A stretch of DNA of 42,500 bases, from assembly GCA_905221605.1 (NCBI GenBank), contig CAJNDS010001358.1, positions 729,712-772,211 of the forward strand. Reading direction: 5' to 3'. Positions 1 through 9,032 of this stretch are shown piece after piece (positions within the stretch are counted from its first letter, which is position 1; the number at the start of each line of letters is the position of its first letter). The notes under the pieces are model-generated. The model had not been told where the DNA came from and did no database searches. It saw only the letters and a list, made by a program, of their open reading frames with translations. This DNA comes from Symbiodinium natans (Eukaryota > Sar > Dinophyceae > Suessiales > Symbiodiniaceae). The translations under genes were made by a program, and so were the position numbers.

Positions 1-25
1 CGGCCCTAGTCGCCCCCCACTCTGT

Positions 26-382
26 TTGGATCATCGCAGTCACTCGGGGGAAGAATATGTAAACGTCGCCCCCGCTTGCGTTTACTTGGGGGAAACGACC
101 ATGGATGTAACCTCATCATGTACAGAGGGGTACTTAGGCCAAGCGTTCCCTCGAGATTTACATAATTTCGCAACGAATTTGCTGCTATTGGTAGCCGTAA
201 AATCCATGCGTTCATTGGGGGAAGGGATGCCGCGGTCGACCTCATCAACTTCCTGTTCATTGGGATTTCAGGTTCCTCCGACCAAAACGGTCAGCTTTCG
301 TATTCTGCTTCTACAGATGTGCCTGCGGTTGAAGTTGTTACCCGATGCAGTTGCAATCGGGATATGTCCGGCATCGCTGTAG
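26..382 (+). CDS. unidentified open frame, possible coding region
   Basis: An open frame of 118 codons from a TTG to the TAG at 380-382, with an internal ATG at 101. No domain is recognised. A short motif, SLGE/YLGE/SGEE, recurs three or more times and comes from repeated GGGGGAA-type DNA words. The opposite strand is also open at 6-260 (84 codons), so the strand is not certain. There is no telomeric repeat in this first 530 bp. It could be an exon or a decayed repeat. Confidence 0.25.
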   Translation: MDHRSHSGEEYVNVAPACVYLGETTMDVTSSCTEGYLGQAFPRDLHNFATNLLLLVAVKSMRSLGEGMPRSTSSTSCSLGFQVPPTKTVSFRILLLQMCLRLKLLPDAVAIGICPASL

Positions 383-633
383 ATGTGTAAATGGCTCCAA
401 AGAGGAAGTTCTTGACTGCCAATCCAGTCTGATGCGGCATGTTGCTTCAAATCGAACCCAAGGGTATCGTTCAACCCCATACACACATCTAGGACAGGGT
501 ATCGTTCAACTAGACTAACATTTGCCCACAAGCCGGGAAAGAATCCCTAGGCTTCCCTAAACCCCAACCCCGAAACCGCAACCCAGCCCTAAACCCTAAA
601 GCCTAAACCCTAAACCATGGTTTACGAACAAAC

Positions 634-999
634 GTGTTGTCGGATGTGGGAGACACTTGGTATGTGAATCTCGGGTGTGAGAGACTCGAAGATCTAGATG
701 TCATGGATGCATCGTTTCGCTGCGTTACATGCGTATACATGGTGTTTGACATGTTTTGTCGCATGTGGAAGTTTGCAAAAACCCACATGAAACCTGTGGG
801 TGGGACTTGCGTTCCCTCGGGGAAAAGCTTCTTCCAGTTCATGGTGGATAACATGTGTGCCATTTCTCGTTGCCCTCCCTCGGTGAAAATTTTGGGTGGG
901 ACTTTTCGGGGTCGTGGGTGGACCTGCGTTCGGGAGAAAGTAGTCGGAGGCAAAGTGGGTGGGACTAGGGCCTCCCGCTGTAGAATTTTCGTAGTTTAG
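634..999 (+). CDS. unidentified open frame, possible coding region
   Basis: An open frame of 121 codons, ending in TAG, after a short C-rich telomeric stretch at 586-617. It is rich in Cys, Met and Phe (for example CRMWKFAKTHMKPVG) and has no recognised domain. The DNA word GTGGGTGGGACT recurs near 797, 893 and 956, so part of it may be repeat-derived. The minus strand is open at 603-953, so the coding strand is undecided. Confidence 0.25.
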   Translation: MLSDVGDTWYVNLGCERLEDLDVMDASFRCVTCVYMVFDMFCRMWKFAKTHMKPVGGTCVPSGKSFFQFMVDNMCAISRCPPSVKILGGTFRGRGWTCVREKVVGGKVGGTRASRCRIFVV

Positions 1000-1231
1000 T
1001 AGTGCTTTTCAGCTGAATTGTGAGTGGTGTCTCACACGCCTCTTCCTGCTCCTGACAAGACACAAGCAACATCTGCTGCCCATCTTTACACCTGCAAATC
1101 CTAAGGCCACTAAGCCCCAGGTCCCAATGCCTTTTTTGCTCGGCCCCCCCCCCCCCCCCCTCTCCCCCGGCCAACCAACCCTCAACCTCAATCCCGAACC
1201 CCTTCACCCTAAACCCCATGCCTGCGGAGAG

Positions 1232-1299
1232 GTCAGCCAAACGGCGGCGTCTGCCGAGCAGGCTGTGCTGCAGCCCCACAGGGCTGTAGAGTTGACCGG
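1232..1299 (+). CDS. candidate short exon, unidentified
   Basis: This follows an AG acceptor (1230-1231) and ends before GT (1300). The frame reads VSQTAASAEQAVLQPHRAVE. It lies between a C-rich telomeric remnant and a decayed G-rich repeat. No family is recognised, and a chance open frame of this length is quite possible. Confidence 0.25.
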
Positions 1300-1793
1300 G
1301 TTTTTCTGGGGTTCAGGCTTGAGGGTTTAGGGCTCAAAAGGTTCTCATGTTCTTGGGTTTCGGGTTCAAGTCCTAGTGGAGTGGCTGATCTAAATCATGG
1401 GCTCTGCGGCACCCAATGCCAAGCGGCATAGATGCAAACCCATGTATGGATTCGGGCTTCAGGTGCTTTGGGGGGGGGATTGCACCTATGAAAGGTGCCC
1501 CCCCCCCCCCCCTTCCCAAACAACCCTAAAACCCAAACCCAAAAACCAGGGACCCCCTAAACCCTGGCCCTAAAACCTAAACCCTAAACTCTTGTGAAAC
1601 TCATCCTAGTTCGACCCCGCTAAACAGCACCGAGGTACCGAGGTCGTATCTCCCTTTACCTTTCTGTTTCATTTAGTAGTTCTCACCTCGTGTATCCGAA
1701 GGCGCCTTGACTCAAAGCCAGCAAGAAGCAGCTACGAAGTACACCGCCCTAACAGCTCCTCCGACACCCTACTGAGAATACCAATTCAGGGGT

Positions 1794-1839
1794 TCAGGGT
1801 TCAGGGTTTAGGGTTTAGGGTTTAGGGTTTAGGGTTTAG
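1794..1839 (+). repeat. interstitial telomeric array, G-rich (TTTAGGG)
   Basis: About six TTTAGGG units, the first ones degenerate (GGTTCAGGG). It lies immediately upstream of the charged candidate exon at 1854. Confidence 0.95.
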
Positions 1840-1853
1840 AGGGCGCTGCGCAG

Positions 1854-1949
1854 GAGGAGCAGAAGCGGAAGGAGCGGGAGATGGACGAGGAGAGGCAGCG
1901 CGAGCGCGAGCGACAAGAAAGAGAGCAGCGAGAGAAGGAGAAGGAGAGG
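1854..1949 (+). CDS. candidate exon, Glu/Arg/Lys-rich helix
   Basis: After the acceptor CTGCGCAG (851-853 of this kilobase) the frame is very charged (EEQKRKEREMDEERQRERER), as in coiled-coil or RNA-processing linkers. It runs into a MITE-like element at 2001. A second KE/RE-rich frame in the same style starts just past the element cluster at 2445, so one charged region may have been split by the insertions. No specific family can be named. Confidence 0.4.
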
Positions 1950-2000
1950 GCCCTAAGGGCCCCTTGGCAGATCGGCAGCTGCTTTTACACTCTTGATAGC

Positions 2001-2130
2001 CTAGGATGCCCAGTAGTACCCTTATTCCCTTTTTGGGGAATTTTAGGTTCCCTTGTAAACCCCTGTAAGGAAAAAAGGGCACCCTTTTAAAAGGGCGCCC
2101 TTTTTAAGCCTACGTTACTGGGCAGCCTCG
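2001..2130. mobile_element. MITE-like element, family A
   Basis: A 130-bp element with inverted ends. The left end CTAGGATGCCCAGTA (2001-2015) matches the reverse complement of 2116-2130 with two mismatches. It shares GCCCAGTAGTACCC and AAGGGCGCCC with copies at 2126-2439, 23751-23941 and 29426-29545. No coding capacity. Confidence 0.6.
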
Positions 2131-2439
2131 TAGCCCAGTGGTACCCTTTTTGTGGTTTAGGGTTACAAGGGTTCAGGGTTTAGGGGGTTCTTGATGGCCC
2201 AGTAGTACTCCTTTTCCCTTTTGTGGGGTTCAAGGTTCCCCGATAAAGTAACCAACTCAAAAACACCCTAAACCCTAAACCCTAAACCCTAAACCCTAAA
2301 CCCTAAACCCTAAAACCTAAAACCTAAACCCTAAACCCTAAACCCTAAACCCTAAACCCTAAACCCTAAACCCTAAACCCTAAACCCTACACCCTAAACC
2401 CTAAACCCTTATTGTAATACGGTCACTGGACTACCAAGG
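2126..2439. mobile_element. MITE-like element, family A, expanded by telomeric repeats
   Basis: The left end CCTCGTAGCCCAGT (2126-2139) pairs with ACTGGACTACCAAGG (2425-2439). The interior contains a second family A left end near 2195 and then a long C-rich telomeric array (2264-2410). Other copies are about 120-190 bp, so the telomeric block accounts for most of the extra length. Confidence 0.6.
2264..2410 (-). repeat. interstitial telomeric array, C-rich
   Basis: About 20 CCCTAAA units with a few variants (CCCTAAAA, CCCTACA). It lies inside family A element 2126-2439. Confidence 0.95.
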
Positions 2440-2444
2440 CCCAG

Positions 2445-2594
2445 AAGGAGAAGGAGAAGGAGAAGGAGAAGGAGAGGGAGAGGGAGAAGGAGAAGGAGAA
2501 GGTGGCGACCTCAGAAAAACTTCAGGGGGACTCAAGGAGGGACTCTTATAAGCATCATAAGAGACCTTTAGGGGGTAATGTCGGGGCTACTTAG
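2445..2594 (+). CDS. candidate exon, Lys/Glu-rich repeat
   Basis: The frame opens right after CCAG (441-444) with a run of KE/RE dipeptides encoded by AAGGAG hexamers, then KVATSEKLQGDSRRDSYKHH, and stops at TAG 2592. The KE run may simply be a GAAGGA microsatellite, but the tail is not repetitive. It may be the continuation of 1854-1949. Confidence 0.3.
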   Translation, partial: KEKEKEKEKEREREKEKEKVATSEKLQGDSRRDSYKHHKRPLGGNVGAT

Positions 2595-2617
2595 GCATGG
2601 GGGGCTGTATAAGGTAT

Positions 2618-2686
2618 ATACATATATATATATATACATACATACATACATACATATATACATACATATATATATATATATATATG
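2618..2686. repeat. AT microsatellite (TA/CATA)n
   Basis: Alternating TATA and CATACATA units directly outside the left GC-rich inverted arm. Long frames read through it are repeat artefacts. Confidence 0.9.
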
Positions 2687-2687
2687 G

Positions 2688-3795
2688 AGGTCACCCCCCC
2701 TCCCCCCCCAATGGACCCACCGCGGGCCTTGATCTTTGCAAAAGTACCGCAAATACCGATAAAACCTATGCTGTCCGGTGATTTCCGGTGACCGGATTTT
2801 TGACTGTATTCCTTAATTCAATCTCTCACACACACACACGGAGGGTTTTTCTTTCTGTTGGATTTTGCTTGTAATTTAAGATTTAGGCATTTAAACCTAA
2901 GCCTGCAAACAACACCCTTAACCTTTAAACCCTCTAGGGTTAAGGTTTCAAGGTTAAGGGTTAAAGATTTACGCATTTGAACCTATGCCGGTAATTAAAG
3001 CTAAGCCCTTAACCTTTAAATTCTATAGGGTTAAGATTTTTACATGTTTAGGGTTTAAGATGTAGACATTTAAACCTAAGCCTGCAACTAATTTGAAACA
3101 CTTAACCTTTAAACCCTGTAGGGTTAAGGTTTAAAGGCTTAGGGTTTAAGAGTTACCCCATTTAAACCTGTAGCCAAGCCCTTAACCTTTAAACCCTATA
3201 GGATTAAGATTTTGAAAGGTTTTGGATTTAAGATGTAGGCATTTAAACCTAAGCCTGCAACTAATTTGAAACCCTTAACCTTTAAACCCTGTTGGGCTAA
3301 GGTTTAAAGGTTTCGGGCTTAAGATTTAGGCATTTAAACCTATTCCGGCAATTAACGCTAAGCCTTTAACCTTTAAACCCTATAGGGTTAAGACATTTAA
3401 AGGTTTAGGGTTTAAGTTTAAGGTTTAGGTATTTAGACCTATGCCGGCAGTTCATATTGAACCCTTAACCTTTAACCCCATAGGGATAAGATTTAAAGTT
3501 TTAGGATTCTTTACTTAGACATTTAAATCTAAGCTGGCAATTAAACCTATATAAACCCTTAACCTTTAAACCCTATAGGGTGAAGGTTTAACGTTTTAGG
3601 GTTTAAGATTCAGACATGTAAACCTAAGACGGCAATTAACACTAAACCCTTAACCTTTATTTTTATTTTTATTTATTTTTTTTTTCTGGTTTTTTGGTTT
3701 TTGTTTGTTTCTTGCTTTGTTGTTTTTTTCCCTTGATCTGGCTAGGACTCGGCTGCCACCCGCGGTGGGTCCATTGGGGGGGGGGGGGGTGAGCA
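2688..3795. repeat. composite inverted-repeat structure enclosing a satellite
   Basis: The arm at 2690-2729 (CCCCCAATGGACCCACCGCG) is the reverse complement of 3757-3792 (CGCGGTGGGTCCATTGGGGG). Each arm has an AT microsatellite on its outer side, and the 92-bp satellite lies between them. It could be a mobile element with long inverted ends or a fold-back structure. No transposase frame was seen inside. Confidence 0.55.
2880..3658. repeat. about 92-bp tandem satellite, nine copies
   Basis: The marker CTTAACCTTTAAACCCT recurs near 2916, 3007, 3101, 3181, 3273, 3364, 3462, 3557 and 3646, a spacing of about 80-98 bp. Each unit has a palindromic centre (AACCCTATAGGGTT) and the conserved half GGCATTTAAACCTAAGCC. 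It contains telomere-like words but is not a simple telomeric array. Confidence 0.75.
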
Positions 3796-3796
3796 T

Positions 3797-3864
3797 ATAT
3801 ATATATACATATATATCATATATATATATATATATATCATATATATATAGAGAGAGAGAGGGTT
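3797..3864. repeat. AT then GA microsatellite
   Basis: A (TA)n-rich tract followed by AGAGAGAGAG, mirroring the AT tract on the outer side of the left arm at 2618-2686. Confidence 0.9.
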
Positions 3865-4007
3865 CTTCAGGGGAATAGCGACCCAGTGCTGGAGGTCTGG
3901 AGTTTAGTTTGGGGCGGTGCACCGGGCTTAGCCCAAAAGCACTGTTTGAAAGGCCTCATCTTCAGCCAAATGTGATATGTTTCTGGGTCTGGGTTGGCGA
4001 AGCCTTG

Positions 4008-4098
4008 AACCCTAAACCCTAAACCCTAAACCCTAAACCCTAAACCCTAAACCCTAAACCCTAAACCCTAAACCCCCTCAAACCCCCCCCCCCCCCCC
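4008..4098 (-). repeat. interstitial telomeric array, C-rich, with poly-C
   Basis: Nine CCCTAAA units followed by a poly-C run of about 15. Confidence 0.95.
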
Positions 4099-4367
4099 CA
4101 ATCCGCAGAACTTGGGTTTAGGGTGGTAGAGGATGCGCTAGGCTTTGATCTTCTGGGCTTGGTCTCAACCGAAACGCTAAGCCTTGCATGAATCTGCATC
4201 ATGACATCCTGAACCCGTGCGTTTTCAGCAAGGGCGTGGTAGCCACAAGGGGCAACTCAAGTTGCTAATGTGATGCTGGGTTAGCCGGGAGATGGCTTGC
4301 CATGTACGACACTTGCAGGGAAAGCTTCATTTGGGGAGAGTGCAGCAACTCGAAGCCGCGGACCCTG

Positions 4368-4459
4368 AACCCTAAACCCTAAACCCTAAACCCTAAACCC
4401 TAAACCCTAAGCCCTAAGCCCTAGACCCTAGACGCTAGACCCTAGACCCTAAACCCTAG
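4368..4459 (-). repeat. interstitial telomeric array, C-rich, degenerate
   Basis: CCCTAAA units drift into CCCTAAG and CCCTAGA along the array, a gradient of point changes. Confidence 0.9.
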
Positions 4460-4504
4460 AGACCCACGTTCGGGGTCCATTCACGCCTTCGCGGTCCCCG
4501 AAAG

Positions 4505-4537
4505 GCTGCGCAGGCGAAAGCTGCAGCCCCTGTCAAG
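4505..4537 (+). CDS. candidate micro-exon
   Basis: Acceptor CCGAAAG, frame AAQAKAAAPVK, donor GTGCGC. Only 11 codons, so it rests entirely on the splice-site pair. Confidence 0.2.
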
Positions 4538-4795
4538 GTGCGCATCCAATGTTCGATCCTCCAACATTGGTTTAGGGTTTCGGGTTTAGGGTTTAGGGCC
4601 TCTAAGCCGTAGGCGCCTCCTTTTTTGAGTATACCCTAGAAACTCGGATTTGTGCCGTGCTTTCGCAGGGCGGCTTCCCTGTTCGTTTTTTTCTCCCCTC
4701 AGGGGCCCTTCAAACAACCCCCCCCGTAATTGTCATAGGAACCCCAGGAGGGACCAGAGGAACCCCAGGAGGGACCATAACTTCGAGAGCCTGAG

Positions 4796-4911
4796 GCCCG
4801 GTTGAATCCTTGGACTCTCTGTCGCTCGAGCCGATGTATGAGAACGATAGTGACAAGCTCATGTTGGCAGAAGGGCCATCTTGGAATGAGGAGTTCGAGA
4901 GGGTGATCTAG
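4796..4911 (+). CDS. candidate terminal exon, duplicated elsewhere in the window
   Basis: The frame PVESLDSLSLEPMYENDSDK, then LMLAEGPSWNEEFERVI, ends at TAG 4909, after an AG near 4794. The DNA of the second half is repeated in inverted orientation at 13506-13608, where the frame is shifted. Either this is the 3' end of a multicopy gene or a coding part of a dispersed element. The next 550 bp are AT-rich and gene-free, as for a 3' flank. Confidence 0.45.
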
Positions 4912-4929
4912 AGCCGACTCGTTAACTTA

Positions 4930-5460
4930 CAACATAAGGCTACGAGTGAGCACCATAGTGGTACTAATATTTGTTGATCACCAGAATCCACATCACGGGC
5001 ACATGATGATGGTGGTTTTTCCTGCATTAAGTGGAAAACATAAACAGAAGTTAAACAGGCGATTTTGTGGGCATTTTACAGGCATAAATAGACCATAAAG
5101 TTTCAAAGCTCGATATTGTGTTTTGAACACTTCTGCATGTACATTAGCAACATGAAACAGTTCAAAACCTAAGCATTCATTACGTTAAAGTTAGCATTCG
5201 CAATGAAACACGCAAACAAGGCAAGCGACAGACAGCAAGAAAACAAATCTAGAATCATATGTTGAAAACACGGTGTAGGAAGTTATATTTATATGAGTAT
5301 GCGTATGTATACATATATTCGGCTATATGCAAATTTAGATTCAGTTTTTTGTAGGAATGGAAAAGTGCAATTTTATGCAGATCCTAAAGGTTGTACGACT
5401 ATGATTGTTCTATGCCTATTCCTAACAGTATGTAAAAAAGGATGTATGCAAAAGCCAAAA
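4930..5460. other. AT-rich gene-free stretch
   Basis: No convincing frame, no telomeric repeats and distinctly lower GC than the surroundings. It could be the 3' flank of the 4796-4911 frame or a long intron leading to the exon at 5483. Nothing else is recognised. Confidence 0.5.
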
Positions 5461-5482
5461 AGTTTAGGATTTAGGGTTTCAG

Positions 5483-5587
5483 GGCTTTGCACGAGCGAAG
5501 CTGCGCCAGGACCCAAAGGACACAAAGCCGATGTCCAAAGTCCGTCAGAGAATGCAGGAGGCAAATATCGACTTCGCGGATCTCTGA
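5483..5587 (+). CDS. candidate terminal exon, unidentified
   Basis: Acceptor TTTAGGGTTTCAG (5480-5482), then 34 codons in phase 0 (GFARAKLRQDPKDTKPMSK, then VRQRMQEANIDFADL), ending in TGA at 5585. The acceptor lies in a small telomeric remnant. The composition is that of a soluble helical C-terminus. A longer overlapping frame (from 5293) runs through the AT-rich flank and is less protein-like. Confidence 0.5.
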   Translation, partial: GFARAKLRQDPKDTKPMSKVRQRMQEANIDFADL

Positions 5588-5614
5588 ATGGCCTAGAACA
5601 TGTTAAACCTTAGA

Positions 5615-6010
5615 CACTGAAACCCTAAACCCTAAACCCTAAATTCCCACCCGGCCTGCTTCGGCCGTACCCACCCTTTTCTAGGGTGCCTGGACCCAGA
5701 AGATACCCGGCAGTGATGGACACCTTTACTGGATGGACAATGGGAGCCATTGGAGAATGGTCGAATAGAGGGCCCCTAGGGCTCCAGGGTCCGCCATGGG
5801 GGGTACCCCTTCCCGAGCCAAAACGCCGCCCTTGCTGACCCCCCCTACCTGGCCCGTCCCTGACCCCCCCCCCCCTCAAGCCGCCGCCCTAGAGCCTGGC
5901 CTCAACTGCCTCCTGTCTTCCCCCTTACCTGACCCCCGCCCCACTACCTTCACCACGCCTTTTGTAGGGAAAGCAATGGTGGGAATTGAGGGCGACAGCC
6001 CTAAACCCTA
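5615..6010. other. GC-rich island, coding undecided
   Basis: Both strands are open (+ 5796-6011; minus 5625-5879) and proline/glycine-rich because of C runs. A third frame on the + strand near 5702-5845 reads RYPAVMDTFTGWTMGAIGEW. I cannot choose between them. Confidence 0.25.
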
Positions 6011-6050
6011 AAAGGCAGTGGTTTGGGTGCTGGCCTGTGAAAGCTCACAG

Positions 6051-6115
6051 CGGGTGGGGAGAAGAACCCAGCACCAATGAAATTGTTGGATTACATTGAC
6101 AAGAGATGCCTTCGC
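6051..6115 (+). CDS. candidate exon, unidentified
   Basis: Acceptor AGCTCACAG, frame GGEKNPAPMKLLDYIDKRCL, donor GTGACA at 6116. It is amphipathic and protein-like but short. Confidence 0.3.
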
Positions 6116-6204
6116 GTGACATGCCGCCCCCCACACCCCCTGGGTGTGTAGGGGCGCCATTTACGCATGGCACTTACTCACTTACTGCCGCTGCGCGGCG
6201 AGAC

Positions 6205-6357
6205 GCCCTAAACCCTAAACCCTAAACCCTAAACCCTAAACCCTAAACCCTAAACCCTAAACCCTAAACCCTAAACCCTAAACCCTAAACCCTAAACCCT
6301 AAACCCTAAACCCTAAACCCTAAACCCTAAACCCTAAACCCTAAACCCTTAAACCCT
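6205..6357 (-). repeat. interstitial telomeric array, C-rich
   Basis: About 21 nearly perfect CCCTAAA units. Confidence 0.97.
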
Positions 6358-6457
6358 GGAGGCTGGAAATGACTAGGGTTTGCTTTTGCGGTGAGATTCG
6401 CAGGCCAGGCTTCTGCGGCTAGGCGTTTGCTTTGTCAGATATTTCGGGCTTTTCAGG

Positions 6458-6584
6458 TTGGGATGTTCCCCCTGATACGAACAGTCCTGAATTAGAGTTT
6501 AGGGTTTAGGGTTTAGGGTTTAGGGTTTAGGCCCCTATTGTAATCCCGATTAAGGACTGTTAGTTTAAGGGGGGAACATCCCAA
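6458..6584. mobile_element. MITE-like element, family C, with telomeric repeats inside
   Basis: The left end TTGGGATGTTCCCCCT (6458-6473) is the reverse complement of AGGGGGGAACATCCCAA (6568-6584). Inside, AACAGTCCTGAATTAG and ATTAAGGACTGTTAGT also pair, and a G-rich telomeric run (6495-6531) sits in the loop. TTCAGG occurs just outside both ends and may be a target duplication. Confidence 0.6.
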
Positions 6585-6784
6585 TCTTCAGGTTTCAAAG
6601 ACAGGAGACGTAAACAGCAAGGCCTCAGATAAAGCCATGTCGTGGCAATCGAAGCTGTCAGCACACAGCCGATTTGTACAGCACCTTGACCCCCACTTGT
6701 AGTTCCATTTGTCCGGTACCTGAGGGAATGGCTAGCAGACTGCAACCGCAAGATTAGGGAATGAGGGCCCTACAGAATCCCTTA

Positions 6785-6902
6785 AAGGGTATAAAAAGTA
6801 TAAATATAAATGTAAAAATAAAAATAAATATAAATATGAATATGAATATGAATATAAATAGGAATATAAAATATATAAATAAATAGAAAAAATGTATATA
6901 TG
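6785..6902. repeat. AT microsatellite (TATAAA/TGAATA)n
   Basis: Degenerate ATAAATA and ATGAATA units. A minus-strand frame of 72 codons through it is a repeat artefact. Confidence 0.85.
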
Positions 6903-7023
6903 GCCCTAACTCCCTCGCTCAAAGGAATTACAATGTGGGGATCTAAGGTAGGTTCACGAGGAGAAGCTCGGCGCGCCACGCCCGATCCGTTGCCAAACAT
7001 CGACCTGCGAACCTGTGCAACAT

Positions 7024-7140
7024 TCCCTACTAACCCCCCTCTAGGTTCCCTCGCTCAAATAACCTGAATTAGGTTTAAATGTCTAAATAGCCTTGAAGAG
7101 GGGGAACCTAGAAGGGGTGGTATGATTGGGGTAGTAGGGG
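7024..7140. mobile_element. MITE-like element, family D
   Basis: TCCCTACTAACCCCCCTCTAGGTTCCC at 7024-7050 pairs with 7101-7140 (GGGGAACCTAGAAGGGG then GTAGTAGGGGA). A second copy is at 10231-10349. Related single arms are near 6906-6950 and 33831-33876. No coding capacity. Confidence 0.55.
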
Positions 7141-7698
7141 AGCCCGTGAGACATCTTGGGGCTGGGGCTTACTGTTTAGGGTTTAGGTCTTCAGCGAGCA
7201 CTGTACTCCAGACCCTACAAGCCCTTAAACCCTAAGCCGCAACCCGTACCCGACTTCTTGGGGCACCGTCTGTAGTTTTGTTGGGGTTTAGGGTTTAAGG
7301 CTTTAAGGGTTCTGGCTTCAGGGTGATCCGAGCGAACGTGCAACGTCCAAGTCATGGGCCCTGTTGTTTGGTCTCTACGATCGAAGCTCCGTTTTTGCTT
7401 CGCGCACCTAGGCCCTAAACCCTCAACCTCCATACGCTGGCTCCATGTCACGAATGAACTTTGCCCGCGGCCGTATTCTGCTAAAGCTGCTAAAGGGGAG
7501 GGCCAACCCTAAAAACCCTAAGGCTTAAACCCCAACTGCAGTCCTAACACCCCAAACCCTAAACCCTAAGCCTAAACCCTGCAATCCTATAAACCCAAAC
7601 CCAAAACCCCTTAAACAACTAAATCCTCCACTGCCCCAACCTCCAGTCCCTCAGCGCCTCAGCCTGAGGAAGTTCGCCGTTGATTTTAGGCGGGAACT

Positions 7699-7786
7699 CT
7701 AAACCCTAAACCCCAAACCCCAAACCCCAAACCCCAAACCCCAAACCCCAAACCCCAAACCCCAAACCCCAAACCCTAAGCCCTAA
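7699..7786 (-). repeat. variant telomeric array (CCCCAAA)n
   Basis: About eleven units of CCCCAAA instead of CCCTAAA, flanked by normal CCCTAAA units. Similar homogenised CCCCAAA blocks occur at 8371-8400 and 24392-24445. Confidence 0.9.
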
Positions 7787-7935
7787 AACCCAAGAAGCCG
7801 ATGCCTGAACTCCAAACCCCGCACCGAGACTCTACTACCCCGCAAGACCGCCTGAACCACCCTCGAACATGGTGTTTGTCTCCGAATTTCCCCCCAATCT
7901 CTCCTCCCTAATCCTATAGACACCCTAACCCCTAA

Positions 7936-7975
7936 ACGTTTAGGGTTTAGGGTTTAGGGTTTAGGGTTTAGGGTT
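7936..7975 (+). repeat. interstitial telomeric array, G-rich
   Basis: Five to six TTTAGGG units; a second, decayed G-rich run follows at 8088-8140. Confidence 0.9.
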
Positions 7976-8036
7976 CTAGTTTACTGGGGATCTTAAGCAC
8001 AGAGCCGGCATAAAAGCCTGTGCGGCTTTTCCTCTC

Positions 8037-8090
8037 ATGGCCGGCGGCCAGCGCAAGCATGACCGGTTCTGCGGGGACCCAGAGCTTGGG
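8037..8090 (+). CDS. candidate first exon with ATG
   Basis: ATG at 8037 opens the frame MAGGQRKHDRFCGDPEL, which runs into G|GTTTAG of a G-rich repeat. It may be a first exon spliced at the telomeric donor, or part of a longer exon starting after the AG at 8019. Only 17 codons. Confidence 0.3.
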
Positions 8091-8354
8091 GTTTAGGGTT
8101 TGGGGTTTAGGGGTTAGGGTTTAGGGTTTAGGGCTTAGGGTTAAGCATCATCACCTTAGTGACGCCGGCATAGGAGCAACCGCAGCAGGGTTTAGGGTTG
8201 AGGGTTGAGGGTTGAGGGTTAAAACCCTCCTGAAAGCCTCATCCCTGAAACCCTAAACCCTAAAACCCTGAAGCTTCTAGAAGCCCCAAAACCCTCTGAA
8301 ACCCTGTAGGGCAGATATCTGGCAGGAAGCCAGCACAAGGCCCATGACCTTCAA

Positions 8355-8436
8355 GTAGCCCTAAACCCTAAACCCCAAACCCCAAACCCCAAACCCCAAA
8401 CCCTACACCCTAAACCCTAAACCCTAAACCCTAAAC
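8355..8436 (-). repeat. interstitial telomeric array, C-rich
   Basis: CCCTAAA units with an internal run of CCCCAAA variants. Confidence 0.93.
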
Positions 8437-8504
8437 CGGTTGCGTCTCAGGCCCGGCCCATCCCCGACATCAAAGACCTGAAAAGCTGCTCGGCCGCCAC
8501 GACC
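8437..8504 (-). CDS. candidate exon (minus), with a competing plus frame
   Basis: On the minus strand: acceptor GATTTCAG, frame GRGGRAAFQVFDVGDGPGLR, donor CCG|GTTTAGGG formed by the adjoining array. On the plus strand, 8451-8516 after TCTCAG reads ARPIPDIKDLKSCSAATTLK and stops at TAA. The minus reading is preferred because both of its splice sites are present. Confidence 0.35.
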
Positions 8505-8775
8505 CTGAAATCTTAAGCCCGTAAACCCTGAACTGCTAAATCCCTAAACTCCTAGACCCCTAATTGAAGGGTTAAACTCTTAAACCCGAACCCTCAAGCC
8601 TTCAACCCCTGCAACCTTTGCACCCAGAACCCAAAAGCCCTAAACCCTCAAAGCGGGACTCGGACGCCCTAAACCCTAAACCCTAAAGCCTTGAGAGCTC
8701 TTCGGGTTTGGGAGCCTCAGGGCTCTGGACCTTGCCTGGGCTCCTAAAACCCTAAACCCTAAACCCTAAACCCCA

Positions 8776-8880
8776 GGGTTCTGAAGTATGGGCTCTTATT
8801 TGAAGAGGGTATATAGGGTATATGAAGGGGCCGCCATTTAAGGGCCTATATTCAGGGACCATGTAGCTACCCTAAGATGG
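8776..8880. repeat. dispersed hairpin repeat, family B
   Basis: It begins GGGTTCTGAAGTATGGGC and ends AGGGACCATGTAGCTACCCTA. Copies at 18270-18373 and 35893-36014 share both ends and a central GGGTATATAGGG-like motif. The ends are partly self-complementary. Confidence 0.6.
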
Positions 8881-9032
8881 ACTCATCTGCAAGGTTTAGG
8901 GTTTGGGCTTATTGTGGGGGCGAAACTGGGAAGGCTGTTTTGGCAGGGCGTCCTTGGGATTTGCAGTATGGTTTAGGGCTTGGGGTTTGGGGTTTAGGGC
9001 TTTAGGGCTTGGGGCTTGGGGCCCTTAAGCAG

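Noticed and set aside
6-260. Minus-strand 84-codon frame at the left edge
   Set aside because: Overlaps the longer plus frame and has no deciding splice site or motif; kept only as an alternative.
1355-1385. GGTTCAAGTCC resembling a tRNA T-loop
   Set aside because: No matching acceptor stem, D arm or anticodon arm could be formed around it.
2578-2791. Tyr/Ile-rich frames through AT microsatellites (also near 3750, 6900, 22450, 26500)
   Set aside because: They arise from TATATA and CATACA repeats; no splice sites or varied residues.
4715-4780. Direct repeat AGGAACCCCAGGAGGGACCA as a regulatory element
   Set aside because: Only a 19-bp duplication near 4738 and 4758 with nothing to indicate function.
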